A stretch of DNA of 64,000 nt from NCBI GenBank assembly GCA_023386635.1, contig JAEWJH010000094.1:11340-75339 (forward strand), read 5' to 3'. This DNA is from Pseudomonadota bacterium. Lineage in GTDB: Bacteria > Pseudomonadota > Alphaproteobacteria > Rhizobiales > Xanthobacteraceae. The translations under genes were made by a program, and so were the position numbers. The stretch's first letter is position 1; each line of letters starts with the position of its first letter. Shown here piece by piece: positions 25,397 through 37,024 of this stretch. The notes below the pieces were generated by a model. That model did no database searches, had not been told where the DNA came from, and saw nothing but the letters and a program-made list of their open reading frames with translations.

Positions 25397-25503
25397 GCCG
25401 GCTCTCCCGCTCAAATACTAACGAGCGGGAGCCTAGAAGCGGGCGCGCCGGTAAATCAAGCCGACCATGGACGGATCAGGTCGGGTGGATCAGATCGGGC
25501 TGA

Positions 25504-26739
25504 TCAGGCCGCCGCCGCAGCCCGCCGCGCGATCGGCCGTTCCACGATCGGCAGATTGATCAGCGCCGACAGCACGCCGAACAGCACCGACAGCCACCAC
25601 ACCAGATCGTAGGAACCGGTGCGCTCGAACGCGATGCCGCCGAGCAGCACGCCGAGGAAGCCGCCGACCTGATGGCTGAAGAAGGCGAAGCCGAACAGCA
25701 TGGTCATCCAGCGGGTGCCGAACATCACCGCGACGAGCGCCGAGGTCGGCGGCACGGTCGACAGCCACAGCAGCCCGGTGACGGCGCCGAAGATCAGCGT
25801 GTTCACGGTCGAGGTCGGCGCGAGCATGAAAGCGACGATCGACGCAGCACGCAGCGCATAGATGATCGACAGGATATAGCGCTTCGGCATCCGGCCGATC
25901 AGATAGCCGGCGAGGATCGAGCCGATGATGTTGAACAGGCCGATCGTGGCCAGCGTCCAGCCGCCGACCTGCACCGAGAGGCCGCGGTCGATCAGATAGG
26001 CCGGCAGGTGCACGGTGACGAAGGCGAGCTGAAATCCGCAGGTGAAGAAGCCGAGCACCAGAAGCACATAGGAGCGATGGCCGAATGCCTCGATGAGCGC
26101 CTGCCGCGCCGATTGCGTCGGCGCCGCCGCTGCCATGGTTCCGGTGTTGCGCGGCGTCGCCAGCGCGGTCGCCAGCGGAATGATCAGCAGCAGCACGGCG
26201 GCGAAGACCAGCAGCGCCGTCTGCCAGCCATAAGCATCCATCACCGCCACGCCGAACGGCGAGAACAGGAATTGACCGAACGAGCCGGCCGCGGTGCCAA
26301 GGCCGAACGCCATGGGGCGCGAACGCTCCGGCAGCAGCTTGGCGAAGGCGCCGATCACGATGGTGAACGAACAGGCGGACAGGCCGAAACCGATCAGCAC
26401 GCCGGCGGTGATGTCGAGCATGCCCGGCGTGGTCGAATAAGCCATCAGGCCGATGCCGAGCGCATACAGCATGGCGCCGGCCGTCAGTACGTAATTGGTG
26501 CCGTACTTGTAGGCGATCGCGCCGGCGAACGGCTGGCCCGCGCCCCACAGCAGGTTCTGGATCGCGAGCGCCAGCGCGAAGACTTCGCGGCTCCAGTTGT
26601 TCGCCTGCGACATCGGCGAGAGGAACAGGCCGAGCGCCGAACGCGGACCGAAGCCGATCAGAGCGACCAGACAGCCGCAGAAAATGATGACGGCTGGCGT
26701 GCGCCAGGACGATGTCGAGGGAGCGGTTGTCGAGGCCAT
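25504..26739 (-). CDS. MFS transporter
   Basis: A 411-residue major-facilitator protein with 12 predicted membrane segments. Landmarks are MSQANNWSREVFALALAIQN, GAGQPFAGAIAYKYGTNYVL, the RSRPMAFGLGTAAGSFGQFL motif and the second-half GYLIGRMPKRYILSIIYALR. The gene resembles the oxalate/formate-antiporter and monocarboxylate type of carriers in Bradyrhizobium; the substrate is uncertain. The start at 26739 is chosen over the far upstream frame start (26832), which would add an unlikely Arg/Cys-rich leader. Confidence 0.88.
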   Translation of the reverse strand: MASTTAPSTSSWRTPAVIIFCGCLVALIGFGPRSALGLFLSPMSQANNWSREVFALALAIQNLLWGAGQPFAGAIAYKYGTNYVLTAGAMLYALGIGLMAYSTTPGMLDITAGVLIGFGLSACSFTIVIGAFAKLLPERSRPMAFGLGTAAGSFGQFLFSPFGVAVMDAYGWQTALLVFAAVLLLIIPLATALATPRNTGTMAAAAPTQSARQALIEAFGHRSYVLLVLGFFTCGFQLAFVTVHLPAYLIDRGLSVQVGGWTLATIGLFNIIGSILAGYLIGRMPKRYILSIIYALRAASIVAFMLAPTSTVNTLIFGAVTGLLWLSTVPPTSALVAVMFGTRWMTMLFGFAFFSHQVGGFLGVLLGGIAFERTGSYDLVWWLSVLFGVLSALINLPIVERPIARRAAAAA

Positions 26740-26869
26740 GGGATGCGTTCCGCGGTTGAGGCAGCACGATATAGGCGCTTCGCGGAAGCGGCGATAACGA
26801 ATTCTACTGATGCCACCGATCGTCCAGCGCATGGCTGGTCATCGGCCCTCGCCTAACCTGGCGGAAAAC

Positions 26870-28159
26870 TTAGCTTTTCCGGCCCGCTTCGAGCCGCGCC
26901 GCCTCGTCCCGGGTCGCAGCCGCATCGCCCCAGGTCGGCATTTCCGAGCCGTCGCCCCACAGGCGCGGCCGGTAGAAGGTATGGACGCCGAGTTTGAGGA
27001 TGCGGCGCATCTCGTTGATCCAGCTCGGGCGCACCCAGTAGGCGTGGTAGTGGGTCGAACGCGCCACCTCCGGCACCCACAGCTTGCCGTCGAGCGTGTC
27101 GGCCGAGATGCGCTTGGCGATCTCCCAGGCCTCCGGCTCGGTGACGACATCGGGAATGCCGTCGCAGGCGAAGGTGAACTGGCAGGACAGATGCCGGTGC
27201 GCGTTCTGATAAACGACGCCGCAGACGTCGCCGGGATAGAAGCCGGAGAACACGCGGTTCATGACCACCTGCGCGACCGCCATCTGGCCGCGGACCGGCT
27301 CGCCGCGCGACTCGAAATAGACAGCGTTGGCGAGGCACTTTTCCGCCTTGGCGCGGCTCTTGGAATTGGGCAGCAGGCCGAGCCGTTCGGCCGGCGTCTT
27401 CGGGCGATGACCCGCGCCGGTAACCTCGCCTTTCACCGCGACGCTGACACCCCCCTTGTCGTCGGCCGGACCTTTCGAGGCCAGCAACGCCGACGGTTTG
27501 AGGTCGGGATCGAGCGACGGTTCGACAAAGACGGGCGCCTCGCCGGGCGACCACGGCACGATCGATTCCACTGCGGCGGTGGGGTCGATGCCGAACAGCA
27601 TGCTGGACGATCCAGCCGGAGCACTCGCACGCGCCGCCCGCGCGGCCGCCTGCAAGTCGGCGGGCGGCAGATCCTTGTACGGCAGTTCCACGGTGTCGGC
27701 GGTTTCCGCCGGCGTTTCGGAGAACTCCTCGGCCGGGAACGGCGCCAGCGTTTCCGGCAGCTTCACATCGGGCGTCGCGGGGCGCGCGCGCGGCATCAAC
27801 ACATCGCCCTTATTGGTGCGGTTGATGGTCGGGAACGACAGCGGCGGCGGACCAATCGGATCGCCGAGCGGGTTGCCGGTGTTGAGCGAGACGAGTTCCG
27901 CAACCAGCGGGCGCGGCATCGCTGTGCCGACCGGCCGCGGGAAACTGAAGGTAGCCGCGTGAATGGTGCCGAATGGCGACGCGATGATGTGCTTATGCGC
28001 GCGCGCGAGCACGGCGGGTTGGCTGGCGATCAGCGAGGCGATGTCGGCCTGATGAACCTGGCTCGGCAGCAGGAAAAAGACTGCGGCCGCGATCCCGTAA
28101 GCCGGGCCGCCCGGTCGCCGCCAATGCCTGACAGGTTTTCGAGACCGAACGCGGACCAA
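26870..28159 (-). CDS. SleB-type cell wall hydrolase
   Basis: A 429-residue protein. A basic N-terminus and one hydrophobic segment (AAAVFFLLPS) are followed by a long low-complexity, Pro/Ala-rich linker (residues 60-270). The Hydrolase_2/SleB catalytic domain comes last: LANAVYFESRGEPVRGQMAV, VVMNRVFSGFYPGDVCGVVY, CQFTFACDGIPD and STHYHAYWVRPSW. Glu in YFESRGE is the usual catalytic residue. It would cleave peptidoglycan in the periplasm. Its start is uncertain: TTG at 28159 is the best in-frame codon. Confidence 0.85.
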   Translation of the reverse strand: MVRVRSRKPVRHWRRPGGPAYGIAAAVFFLLPSQVHQADIASLIASQPAVLARAHKHIIASPFGTIHAATFSFPRPVGTAMPRPLVAELVSLNTGNPLGDPIGPPPLSFPTINRTNKGDVLMPRARPATPDVKLPETLAPFPAEEFSETPAETADTVELPYKDLPPADLQAAARAARASAPAGSSSMLFGIDPTAAVESIVPWSPGEAPVFVEPSLDPDLKPSALLASKGPADDKGGVSVAVKGEVTGAGHRPKTPAERLGLLPNSKSRAKAEKCLANAVYFESRGEPVRGQMAVAQVVMNRVFSGFYPGDVCGVVYQNAHRHLSCQFTFACDGIPDVVTEPEAWEIAKRISADTLDGKLWVPEVARSTHYHAYWVRPSWINEMRRILKLGVHTFYRPRLWGDGSEMPTWGDAAATRDEAARLEAGRKS

Positions 28160-28258
28160 CGCAACGCCACCAACAACAAAGGCCCCGCCGGAATGGCGAC
28201 AAGGCGAACAGTGTTGTTATGACCCGATTAACCTTGCGAACCGGTTAACCCGGGATGG

Positions 28259-28543
28259 CTACATGAGTTTGGCGTCGACACCGGACCAATATGTCACAGC
28301 CAGCATGGCGAGCAGCGCAAGACCGAAGCCGGCGAACCGCACCGGCATCGAAACCATGCCGCCCGGCGCGTCGCCGCTGCGCCAGAAGCAAATCACGTCG
28401 AACACCGCGAGCCCGATCAGGATCAGCAGATAGGACGGCAGGTTGCTGTCGCGCAGCGCCGGGAACTCGACGATCGCCGCGCCGACGGCAACGCCGACCG
28501 CGACGGTGAAGGCCAGGAAGTAATGCGTCAGGGTCAATGTCAT
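28259..28543 (-). CDS. Small three-helix membrane protein
   Basis: A 94-residue protein with three hydrophobic segments: FLAFTVAVGVAVGAAIV, LPSYLLILIGLAVFDVICFW and FAGFGLALLAMLAVTYWSG. There is no recognisable motif. The ATG at 28543 is used; a GTG at 28561 in the same frame lies close to the TAXI terminator. It is downstream of the TAXI-TRAP genes on the same strand but separated from them by a strong terminator, so it probably has its own promoter or depends on read-through. Confidence 0.6.
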   Translation of the reverse strand: MTLTLTHYFLAFTVAVGVAVGAAIVEFPALRDSNLPSYLLILIGLAVFDVICFWRSGDAPGGMVSMPVRFAGFGLALLAMLAVTYWSGVDAKLM

Positions 28544-28569
28544 GACAGTCGTACGGGTCACGTGAAAAT

Positions 28570-28595
28570 GGCCCGGACCGTCTTCGGTCCGGGCC
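28570..28595 (-). terminator. Terminator after the TAXI-TRAP operon
   Basis: GGCCCGGACCG at 28570-28580 pairs perfectly with CGGTCCGGGCC at 28585-28595 around a TCTT loop. On the minus strand it is followed by ATTTTC. It lies 9 bases after the TAXI protein stop. Confidence 0.8.
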
Positions 28596-28604
28596 GTAAA
28601 GAGA

Positions 28605-29573
28605 TTACATCTTCACGCCTTTTTCGGCGAAGTATTTCACTGCGCCAGGATGCCACGGCACCGGCGAGTTGCCCTTCACCTGGTTCTCCAGCGAGAAGCT
28701 GTTGGCCTCCTTGTGAACCGCGACGAGGTCGGCCTTCTTTTCCACCATCAGCTTGACGATGTCATAGGCATCCTTGTCGCTCATCTTGTCATTGGTGACG
28801 AGGATGTTCCACACCGCCGTCGCCTTGTTCGGCTTGTCCTGGCCCGGATAGACGCCAGCCTTGATGACGTTCTCGGCGTAGAGGTCGCCGTATTTCTGGT
28901 TCATCTTGGCGACCAGATCGGAATGATCGATCAGCTTGAGCTTGACGCCCGGCGTCGCGCCCAGATCGGTCACCGCCGAGGTCGGCAGGCCGCCGACCCA
29001 GAAGAACGCATCGATCTTGCGATCCTTGATCGCGTTCACGGATTCGGCGACGCCGAGCCGCTCACGCTTCATGTCCTTGTCCTTGTCGAGACCGGCGGCC
29101 TCGATTACGCGGAACGCCATCACTTCGGTGGCGCTGCCGCCCGAGCCGGTCGAGACACGCTTGCCCTTGAGGTCGGCGACCGAATTGATGCCAGCGCCGT
29201 CCACCGTGACGACATGCATCACGTTCGGATAGAGCACCATCAAGGTGCGCAGCGCGACCTTGCCGCTCTTGAACTTGTCCTGCCCCTTGACCGCGTCGAG
29301 CGCGGCGTCGGCCATGGAGAAGCCGAGCTCGCTCTGACCCGAGCCGAGCAGCTTGATGTTGTCGACCGAACCGCCGGTGACTTCCGCGGTCGCCTGCACG
29401 CCCGGCAAATTCTTCGACAGGAGATTGGCGAGGCCGCCACCGATCGGATAGTAGACGCCGCCGGTGCCGCCGGTGCCGATCGCAATGGTCCGCTGCTGCG
29501 CATCCGCACCGCCGGCGGCCAAAGCCGCCACCGCGACAGTCGCCGCCGCAATCAGGTGTTTCAACAATCGCAT
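28605..29573 (-). CDS. TAXI family TRAP transporter solute-binding protein
   Basis: A 322-residue periplasmic binding protein. The signal peptide is MRLLKHLIAAATVAVAALAA with cleavage near GGADA. The TAXI hallmark IAIGTGGTGGVYYPIGGGLA follows directly, with further family segments VKGNSPVPWHPGAVKYFAEK and DLKGKRVSTGSGGSATEVMA. TAXI proteins bind dicarboxylates or glutamate-like ligands for TRAP uptake driven by Na+. A GGGAGG ribosome site precedes the ATG at 29573. The frame is open far upstream, but that part is antisense noise over the permease gene. Confidence 0.93.
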   Translation of the reverse strand: MRLLKHLIAAATVAVAALAAGGADAQQRTIAIGTGGTGGVYYPIGGGLANLLSKNLPGVQATAEVTGGSVDNIKLLGSGQSELGFSMADAALDAVKGQDKFKSGKVALRTLMVLYPNVMHVVTVDGAGINSVADLKGKRVSTGSGGSATEVMAFRVIEAAGLDKDKDMKRERLGVAESVNAIKDRKIDAFFWVGGLPTSAVTDLGATPGVKLKLIDHSDLVAKMNQKYGDLYAENVIKAGVYPGQDKPNKATAVWNILVTNDKMSDKDAYDIVKLMVEKKADLVAVHKEANSFSLENQVKGNSPVPWHPGAVKYFAEKGVKM

Positions 29574-29611
29574 CGTCGATCCTCCCTTTCCGTGTTGTCG
29601 TGTTGTTGTTG

Positions 29612-31633
29612 TCAGCTTGTCGTAGGCGACGCCGTCGGCGCCGCCATTTTCCATTGCCATAGCAGCAAAGCAGCACCGAGAGCCAGACCGAGCGGCGCCG
29701 GATAAGGAATGTCGGCGCCGGTCAGCGTTTCCATCAACGCTTCGATCAGGCTCGGAAACACCAGCAGAAGCCCGGCCAGCACGAACAGCACCCGCTCGGC
29801 TCGCGTGGCGCGACGCAGTGCCCAGCCCTGCGCGCCGGCCGCTATCGCAGCGAGCCCCGCGCCGGTGATCGCCGTGATCCAGATGATCGTGTAGATCGAC
29901 CCATCCTTCGGAATCTTCATCAGCAGGCCGACACCCTGCGGATCGCAGACGAACACGAACGGCACCAGGAAGGCCGGGATCGTGTATTTCCATGCTTGCA
30001 TGGTGGTGCGGTACGGGTCGCCGCCGGTGATGGCTGCGGCCGCGAACGGCGACAGCGCGGTCGGTGGCGAAACCTCCGAGAGCACAGCATAGTAGAAGAT
30101 GAACATGTGCGCGGCATAATCCGGCACGCCGAGCTTGATCAGCGCCGGCGCGGCGATCACCGCGCAGATGATATAGGACGCCGTCACCGGGACGGCGAGA
30201 CCGATGATCCAGACGATCAGCGCGGTATAGATCGCGGTCAGCAGCAGGCTGCCGCCAGCGTAACCAATGACGATCGACGAGAACTTCAGGCCGAGGCCGG
30301 TGAGCGTAACGATGCCGACGATAATGCCGGCGGCGGCGCAGGTGGTGGCGGCGCTGAGAACGCCGATCGAACCTTCCGACAGCGCCCGCACCAGCTTCTT
30401 GGGCACCAGCGCCGTGTCGCGATTGAGGAACGACAGCGCGAAGGCGAGCACTGTCGAATAGAACACCGACAGCATCGGTGAGAAGCCGATCACCATGAAG
30501 ACGACAACCGCGATCAGCGAGATGAAATGGAAGCCGTAGCGCTTCGTCATCTCCCACAGCGGCAAGTCCGGCTTGAGCATGACATTGCGCGCGCCGAAGC
30601 GGAAAGCATCGAGTTCCACCATGAACAGCAGCGACGCGTAGTAGAGCAGCGTCGGGATGATCGCCATCCAGATCACATCGAGATAGCTGATTTTGAGGAA
30701 TTCGGCGATCAGGAACGCGGCCGCGCCCAGCACCGGCGGCGAGATGATGGCGCCGAGGCCGCCGGCCGCGAGCAGACCGCCGGCGGCGTTCTTCTCGAAT
30801 CCGGCTTTCGCCAGCATCGGATAGGCGACCGTGCCGATCATCACCGTGGTCGCGACCCCCGATCCGGACGGCCCGCCCAGCAGGAACGACGACGCCACCA
30901 CCGCCCGGCCCGCGCTCGACGGTTTGCCGCCCATCACCGCCAGCGAGAAGTCTATGAAGAACTTCCCGGCGCCGGAATAGAGCAGGATCGCGCCGTAGAT
31001 GGTGAACATGATGATGAGCGTCGCCGAGACGTCCACCGCCACGCCAAAAATGCCTTCAAGCGTGATGTAGAGATGGCCGACGAGGCGCGCGACTTCGAAG
31101 CCGCGATGCGTCCACGGCGGCGGCAGGTACGGCCCGAGCATCGCGTAGACGATGAACAGGATCGACACGATCGGCATGATCGGGCCGGTGGTGCGACGCG
31201 CCGCCTCCAGCACCAGGACGATCAGGATCACGCCGAACACGACGTCGAGCCGGTCCGGGATCGCAGCGCGGTCGGTGAAGTCGTCGCCGCCCCACAGCGC
31301 ATAGCCGAGCGCGGCGATCGCCAGCACGCAGGGGATGAGATCGAACCACTGGATCCGGTTGCGGAACCGCGCCGCCAGCGGAAACAGCAGGAAACTCAGC
31401 ACCAGCACGAAGGCGACGTGGATGTAGCGCAGCGGCTGGGTCGGCACGATCTCGTAAGCCGCGTAGAGATGAAACAGCGACATCGCCACGGCGATGCCGG
31501 TAACGGTCACGCCGGCCCAGCCGGACAGCCGGTTCGCGGCGCCTTCTTCCTGCTGGACGTATTCCTCAGCCTTGCGCAGCCCCTCCTCGGTGACGATTTG
31601 CCCATCCGCCACCGGCCTCTCTGCGTCCGTCAT
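29612..31633 (-). CDS. TRAP transporter fused permease (DctQM-type, TAXI partner)
   Basis: A 673-residue polytopic protein joining the small (4 TM) and large (12 TM) TRAP subunits in one chain, typical of the TAXI class. Segments recognisable are EGIFGVAVDVSATLIIMFTI, FLLGGPSGSGVATTVMIGTV, AKAGFEKNAAGGLLAAGGLG and VSPPTALSPFAAAAITGGDP. It moves an organic acid using an ion gradient. The start at 31633 follows CCGGGGGATCC. The gap to the binding protein gene is 38 bases, so the pair is one operon: permease first, then binding protein, then terminator. Confidence 0.93.
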   Translation of the reverse strand: MTDAERPVADGQIVTEEGLRKAEEYVQQEEGAANRLSGWAGVTVTGIAVAMSLFHLYAAYEIVPTQPLRYIHVAFVLVLSFLLFPLAARFRNRIQWFDLIPCVLAIAALGYALWGGDDFTDRAAIPDRLDVVFGVILIVLVLEAARRTTGPIMPIVSILFIVYAMLGPYLPPPWTHRGFEVARLVGHLYITLEGIFGVAVDVSATLIIMFTIYGAILLYSGAGKFFIDFSLAVMGGKPSSAGRAVVASSFLLGGPSGSGVATTVMIGTVAYPMLAKAGFEKNAAGGLLAAGGLGAIISPPVLGAAAFLIAEFLKISYLDVIWMAIIPTLLYYASLLFMVELDAFRFGARNVMLKPDLPLWEMTKRYGFHFISLIAVVVFMVIGFSPMLSVFYSTVLAFALSFLNRDTALVPKKLVRALSEGSIGVLSAATTCAAAGIIVGIVTLTGLGLKFSSIVIGYAGGSLLLTAIYTALIVWIIGLAVPVTASYIICAVIAAPALIKLGVPDYAAHMFIFYYAVLSEVSPPTALSPFAAAAITGGDPYRTTMQAWKYTIPAFLVPFVFVCDPQGVGLLMKIPKDGSIYTIIWITAITGAGLAAIAAGAQGWALRRATRAERVLFVLAGLLLVFPSLIEALMETLTGADIPYPAPLGLALGAALLLWQWKMAAPTASPTTS

Positions 31634-31827
31634 GGATCCCCCGGTCCGCACGCGCCCCGCCGAAGGCTAGCATGGGAAATCCGGCCGTCTACCCGCATGC
31701 ATCCCGCGCTGCAGCACGCGAGGATGGCCCTCGCCAGTCCGGGATTCATTCCCCCTTAACTTTAAATAAAGCCCGACCCCTGAATATCCGGCGGTCCCGG
31801 ACTGGCATCATTTCCGAGGTTTTTGCG

Positions 31828-33150
31828 GTGAGCATTCTTTTCAATCAAAGCGCCGCCATCGGTCTTTTCGCCGTTTGCTGCATCCTCGGCGGCTGCGCCC
31901 TGAAATGGCGCCGTGAGCGCCGCCGCCTCGCCGGCATGCTCGATTCCATGTCGCAGGGCCTGTGCCTCTGGAACAGCAAAGGCATCCTGCTGTTCTGCAA
32001 TCACCGCTACATCGAGATGTACGGCATGTCGGACGCGGTGGTGAAACCGGGCGCGACGCTGCGCGACATCGTCAACCACCGCAAAACGGCAGGGCATTTC
32101 AGCGGCGATGTCGATGCGTATGTCGATGACGTGCTCGCCCGCAACCTCGACGGCAAAGCGAGCACGCAAATCGTCAAGGTGCACGATCGCACCATTACCG
32201 TGAACGAGCGCCCGGTGGTGGGCGGCTGGATCGCCACCCACGAGGATGCCACCGAACTCAGCGCCGCCGAGCGGGAACGCACCGCCGCGCGGGAGCAGGA
32301 GCAGCGGCGCCAGGTCCTCGATCAGGCGATCGCCGAATTCCGCCCGCAGATCGAACAGCTTGTCGCCGGGCTGATCGAGAATGCCGGCAGTATGCGGCTC
32401 ACCGCGGCGAGCTTGTTCAGCGCCTCGCAGCAGACCTCCGAACGCACCGCCGACGCCGTGCACGCTTTCAACGAAGCGTCCACAAATGTGGATAGCGCCG
32501 CTGCCGCGTCCGACGAGCTGTCGCATTCGATCGCCGAGATCAGCCGTCAGCTTGTCCATGCCTCGGATGTGGCGCGGCTCGCCACCAGCCAGGCCAACGC
32601 GACGGATTCCGATATCGGCGGGCTGACCGACGGCGCGCAGAAGATCGGCGACGTGGTCAAGCTGATCCGCGCCATCGCCGAGCAGACCAACCTGCTTGCG
32701 CTCAACGCCACCATCGAGGCGGCGCGCGCCGGCGAGGCCGGACGCGGCTTCGCCGTGGTCGCGGCGGAAGTGAAATCGCTTGCCGTGCAGACGGCCAAGG
32801 CCACCGAGGAAATCGCCAGCCACATCGCCGGCGTGCAAAGCTCTACCGGCAGCGCGGTCGACGCGATCCGCGGTATCGCTTCGCGCATGCAGGAGATCGA
32901 TCAATACACATCGGCGATTTCCGCCTCGGTCGAGCAGCAGAGCGCCGCTACCGGCGAAATCTCACACAACGTGACCAATGCGGCGAAGAGCACCAGTCTC
33001 GTCGTAACCGTGCTGAACGAAGTCTCTGGCGCGGTCAGCGAGACCCGCAGTTCGGCCGAGACCGTGCTCGGCGCCTCGACCGCGGTCGAAGCCGCGGTGG
33101 CGAAGCTGCGCGACAATGTTGAGGAATTCCTGAAGAAGGTCGCCGCTTAA
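31828..33150 (+). CDS. Methyl-accepting chemotaxis-type receptor with PAS domain
   Basis: A 440-residue receptor. One membrane segment lies at residues 6-25. A PAS-7 type domain (LAGMLDSMSQGLCLWNSKGI, LLFCNHRYIEMYGM) covers about residues 35-150. A coiled-coil stretch and the MCP signalling domain follow, with the hairpin tip IAEQTNLLALNATIEAARAG. No periplasmic ligand domain is present, so it probably senses an internal cue. GTG at 31828 is chosen because GAGG lies 8 bases upstream and the longer frame has no such site. A bidirectional terminator separates it from ppdK. No other chemotaxis gene is nearby. Confidence 0.9.
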   Translation: MSILFNQSAAIGLFAVCCILGGCALKWRRERRRLAGMLDSMSQGLCLWNSKGILLFCNHRYIEMYGMSDAVVKPGATLRDIVNHRKTAGHFSGDVDAYVDDVLARNLDGKASTQIVKVHDRTITVNERPVVGGWIATHEDATELSAAERERTAAREQEQRRQVLDQAIAEFRPQIEQLVAGLIENAGSMRLTAASLFSASQQTSERTADAVHAFNEASTNVDSAAAASDELSHSIAEISRQLVHASDVARLATSQANATDSDIGGLTDGAQKIGDVVKLIRAIAEQTNLLALNATIEAARAGEAGRGFAVVAAEVKSLAVQTAKATEEIASHIAGVQSSTGSAVDAIRGIASRMQEIDQYTSAISASVEQQSAATGEISHNVTNAAKSTSLVVTVLNEVSGAVSETRSSAETVLGASTAVEAAVAKLRDNVEEFLKKVAA

Positions 33151-33167
33151 CAGCTGGCGACCAAGAC

Positions 33168-33198
33168 AAAAAAAGCCCGGGTTTTCCCGGGCCTTTTT
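33168..33198. terminator. Bidirectional terminator between receptor and ppdK
   Basis: GCCCGGG (33175-33181), TTTT loop, CCCGGGC (33186-33192). Seven A precede it and CTTTTTG follows it. It can stop the plus-strand receptor transcript and the minus-strand ppdK transcript alike. Confidence 0.9.
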
Positions 33199-33211
33199 GT
33201 TTCATCTTGCG

Positions 33212-36043
<2,832 letters not shown>

Positions 36044-36177
36044 GACTCACAGGTCTGAAACGTGAGGGGACGAGGCCGTTCAAACCACGGCAAGCCCCTT
36101 CCTGGCAACCCCGTCGGCCTGCCCTCTTTGGGGAAGACCGCCTCGGGCAAATCCCTGCGTTCCGGGCGGATTCAGCG

Positions 36178-36321
36178 CTAGCGGAAGAGCCCCAACCCCA
36201 TCACGCCGATGAAAATGAGATAGACCGCGACAATGATGTTGAGCAGCCGGGGCATGATGAGAATCAGGATGCCGGCGAGAATCGACACGATCGGCGTCAA
36301 ATGAGCGATGGAAATGACCAT
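36178..36321 (-). CDS. DUF3096 microprotein
   Basis: A 47-residue hydrophobic protein that normal length cut-offs miss. It begins MVISIAHLTPIVSILAG and continues with an uninterrupted hydrophobic stretch (ILIMPRLLNIIVAVYLIFIG), ending GLGLFR. This is the DUF3096 pattern (VxxGxLILxxPRxLNxIVAxYLIxxG), a family found in proteobacteria with unknown role. An AGGA site lies a few bases upstream. It lies between ppdK and the MgtC-like gene, all on the minus strand. Confidence 0.8.
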   Translation of the reverse strand: MVISIAHLTPIVSILAGILILIMPRLLNIIVAVYLIFIGVMGLGLFR

Positions 36322-36400
36322 GGGTGGTGTCCTGTTGCGAGGCGACAGGGAAACAGCCGAGAGGCCCGCTGGTTCCCGCGATTCGCGCGCCTGAGGCGGC

Positions 36401-36838
36401 TTAATCGCCCATCAGCGTCGGCCAGCGGCGCTTGACCCATTCGCCGCCGACCAGCACCACCAGGATGAGCGCGATGCCGATCAGGATCACGGTCCAGGCG
36501 CCGACGCCGCACAGCGCGCCGATCGCCGCCGTGGTCCAGGTGCAGGCGGCGGTTGTGAGCCCTTCCACCTCCCCTTTATCGCGCGGCCGGATGATGACGC
36601 CGGCGCCGAGGAAGCCGATGCCGGTGAGCAGCCCTTGAATGACGCGGCTCGCAGCGTCGATATTCTCCGCGCTGCCGACCGCCATCACCGACAGCGCCGA
36701 GCCAAGCGAGACAATGGCAAGCGTGCGCACGCCGATCGACTTGCCGCGCAGTTCGCGGTTGAAGCCGAGCGCCGCGCCGGCAAGCACAGCCACCAGCAGC
36801 CGCAGCGCGATGTCTTCGATGTCGGCGAAATCCATCAT
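36401..36838 (-). CDS. MgtC/SapB family membrane protein
   Basis: A 145-residue protein with four membrane segments. Family markers are ALLAVLAGAALGFNRELRGK-like RLLVAVLAGAALGFNRELRG, GVRTLAIVSLGSALSVMAVG, VIQGLLTGIGFLGAGVIIRP and EVEGLTTAACTWTTAAIGAL. MgtC modulates F1Fo-ATPase and aids survival under low magnesium in pathogens; shorter SapB-like members such as this one lack the C-terminal ACT-like domain. Two ATG codons in tandem begin the gene. Confidence 0.88.
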   Translation of the reverse strand: MMDFADIEDIALRLLVAVLAGAALGFNRELRGKSIGVRTLAIVSLGSALSVMAVGSAENIDAASRVIQGLLTGIGFLGAGVIIRPRDKGEVEGLTTAACTWTTAAIGALCGVGAWTVILIGIALILVVLVGGEWVKRRWPTLMGD

Positions 36839-36910
36839 GCGGCGGGTGAATGACCCGCGAAGGATTTGGTTCCGGGGCGCGGCAATGTGACCGGAGTCGC
36901 GCTCTCACCG

Positions 36911-37000
36911 CGTCATGGCCGGGCTTGTCCCGGCCATCTCGATAAGGAGAGCGCTGTGCTTCCCCAAGCGGGATGCGCGGGTCAAGCCCGCGCATGACGG
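36911..37000. repeat. Dispersed palindromic element, copy 3
   Basis: A 90-base unit from CGTCATGGCC to GCGCATGACG. The left dyad (GGCCGGG..CCCGGCC) is identical to that at 6579. The right dyad GCGCGGG..CCCGCGC differs. It fills the gap between the MgtC-like gene and glyS. Confidence 0.8.
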
Positions 37001-37024
37001 AGAGAAAACGGCGCGCGGCCCGCC

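Noticed and set aside
29574..30557. An upstream extension of the TAXI gene frame to 650 residues
   Set aside because: The extension is in a wrong frame over the permease gene. The signal peptide and ribosome site fix the start at 29573.
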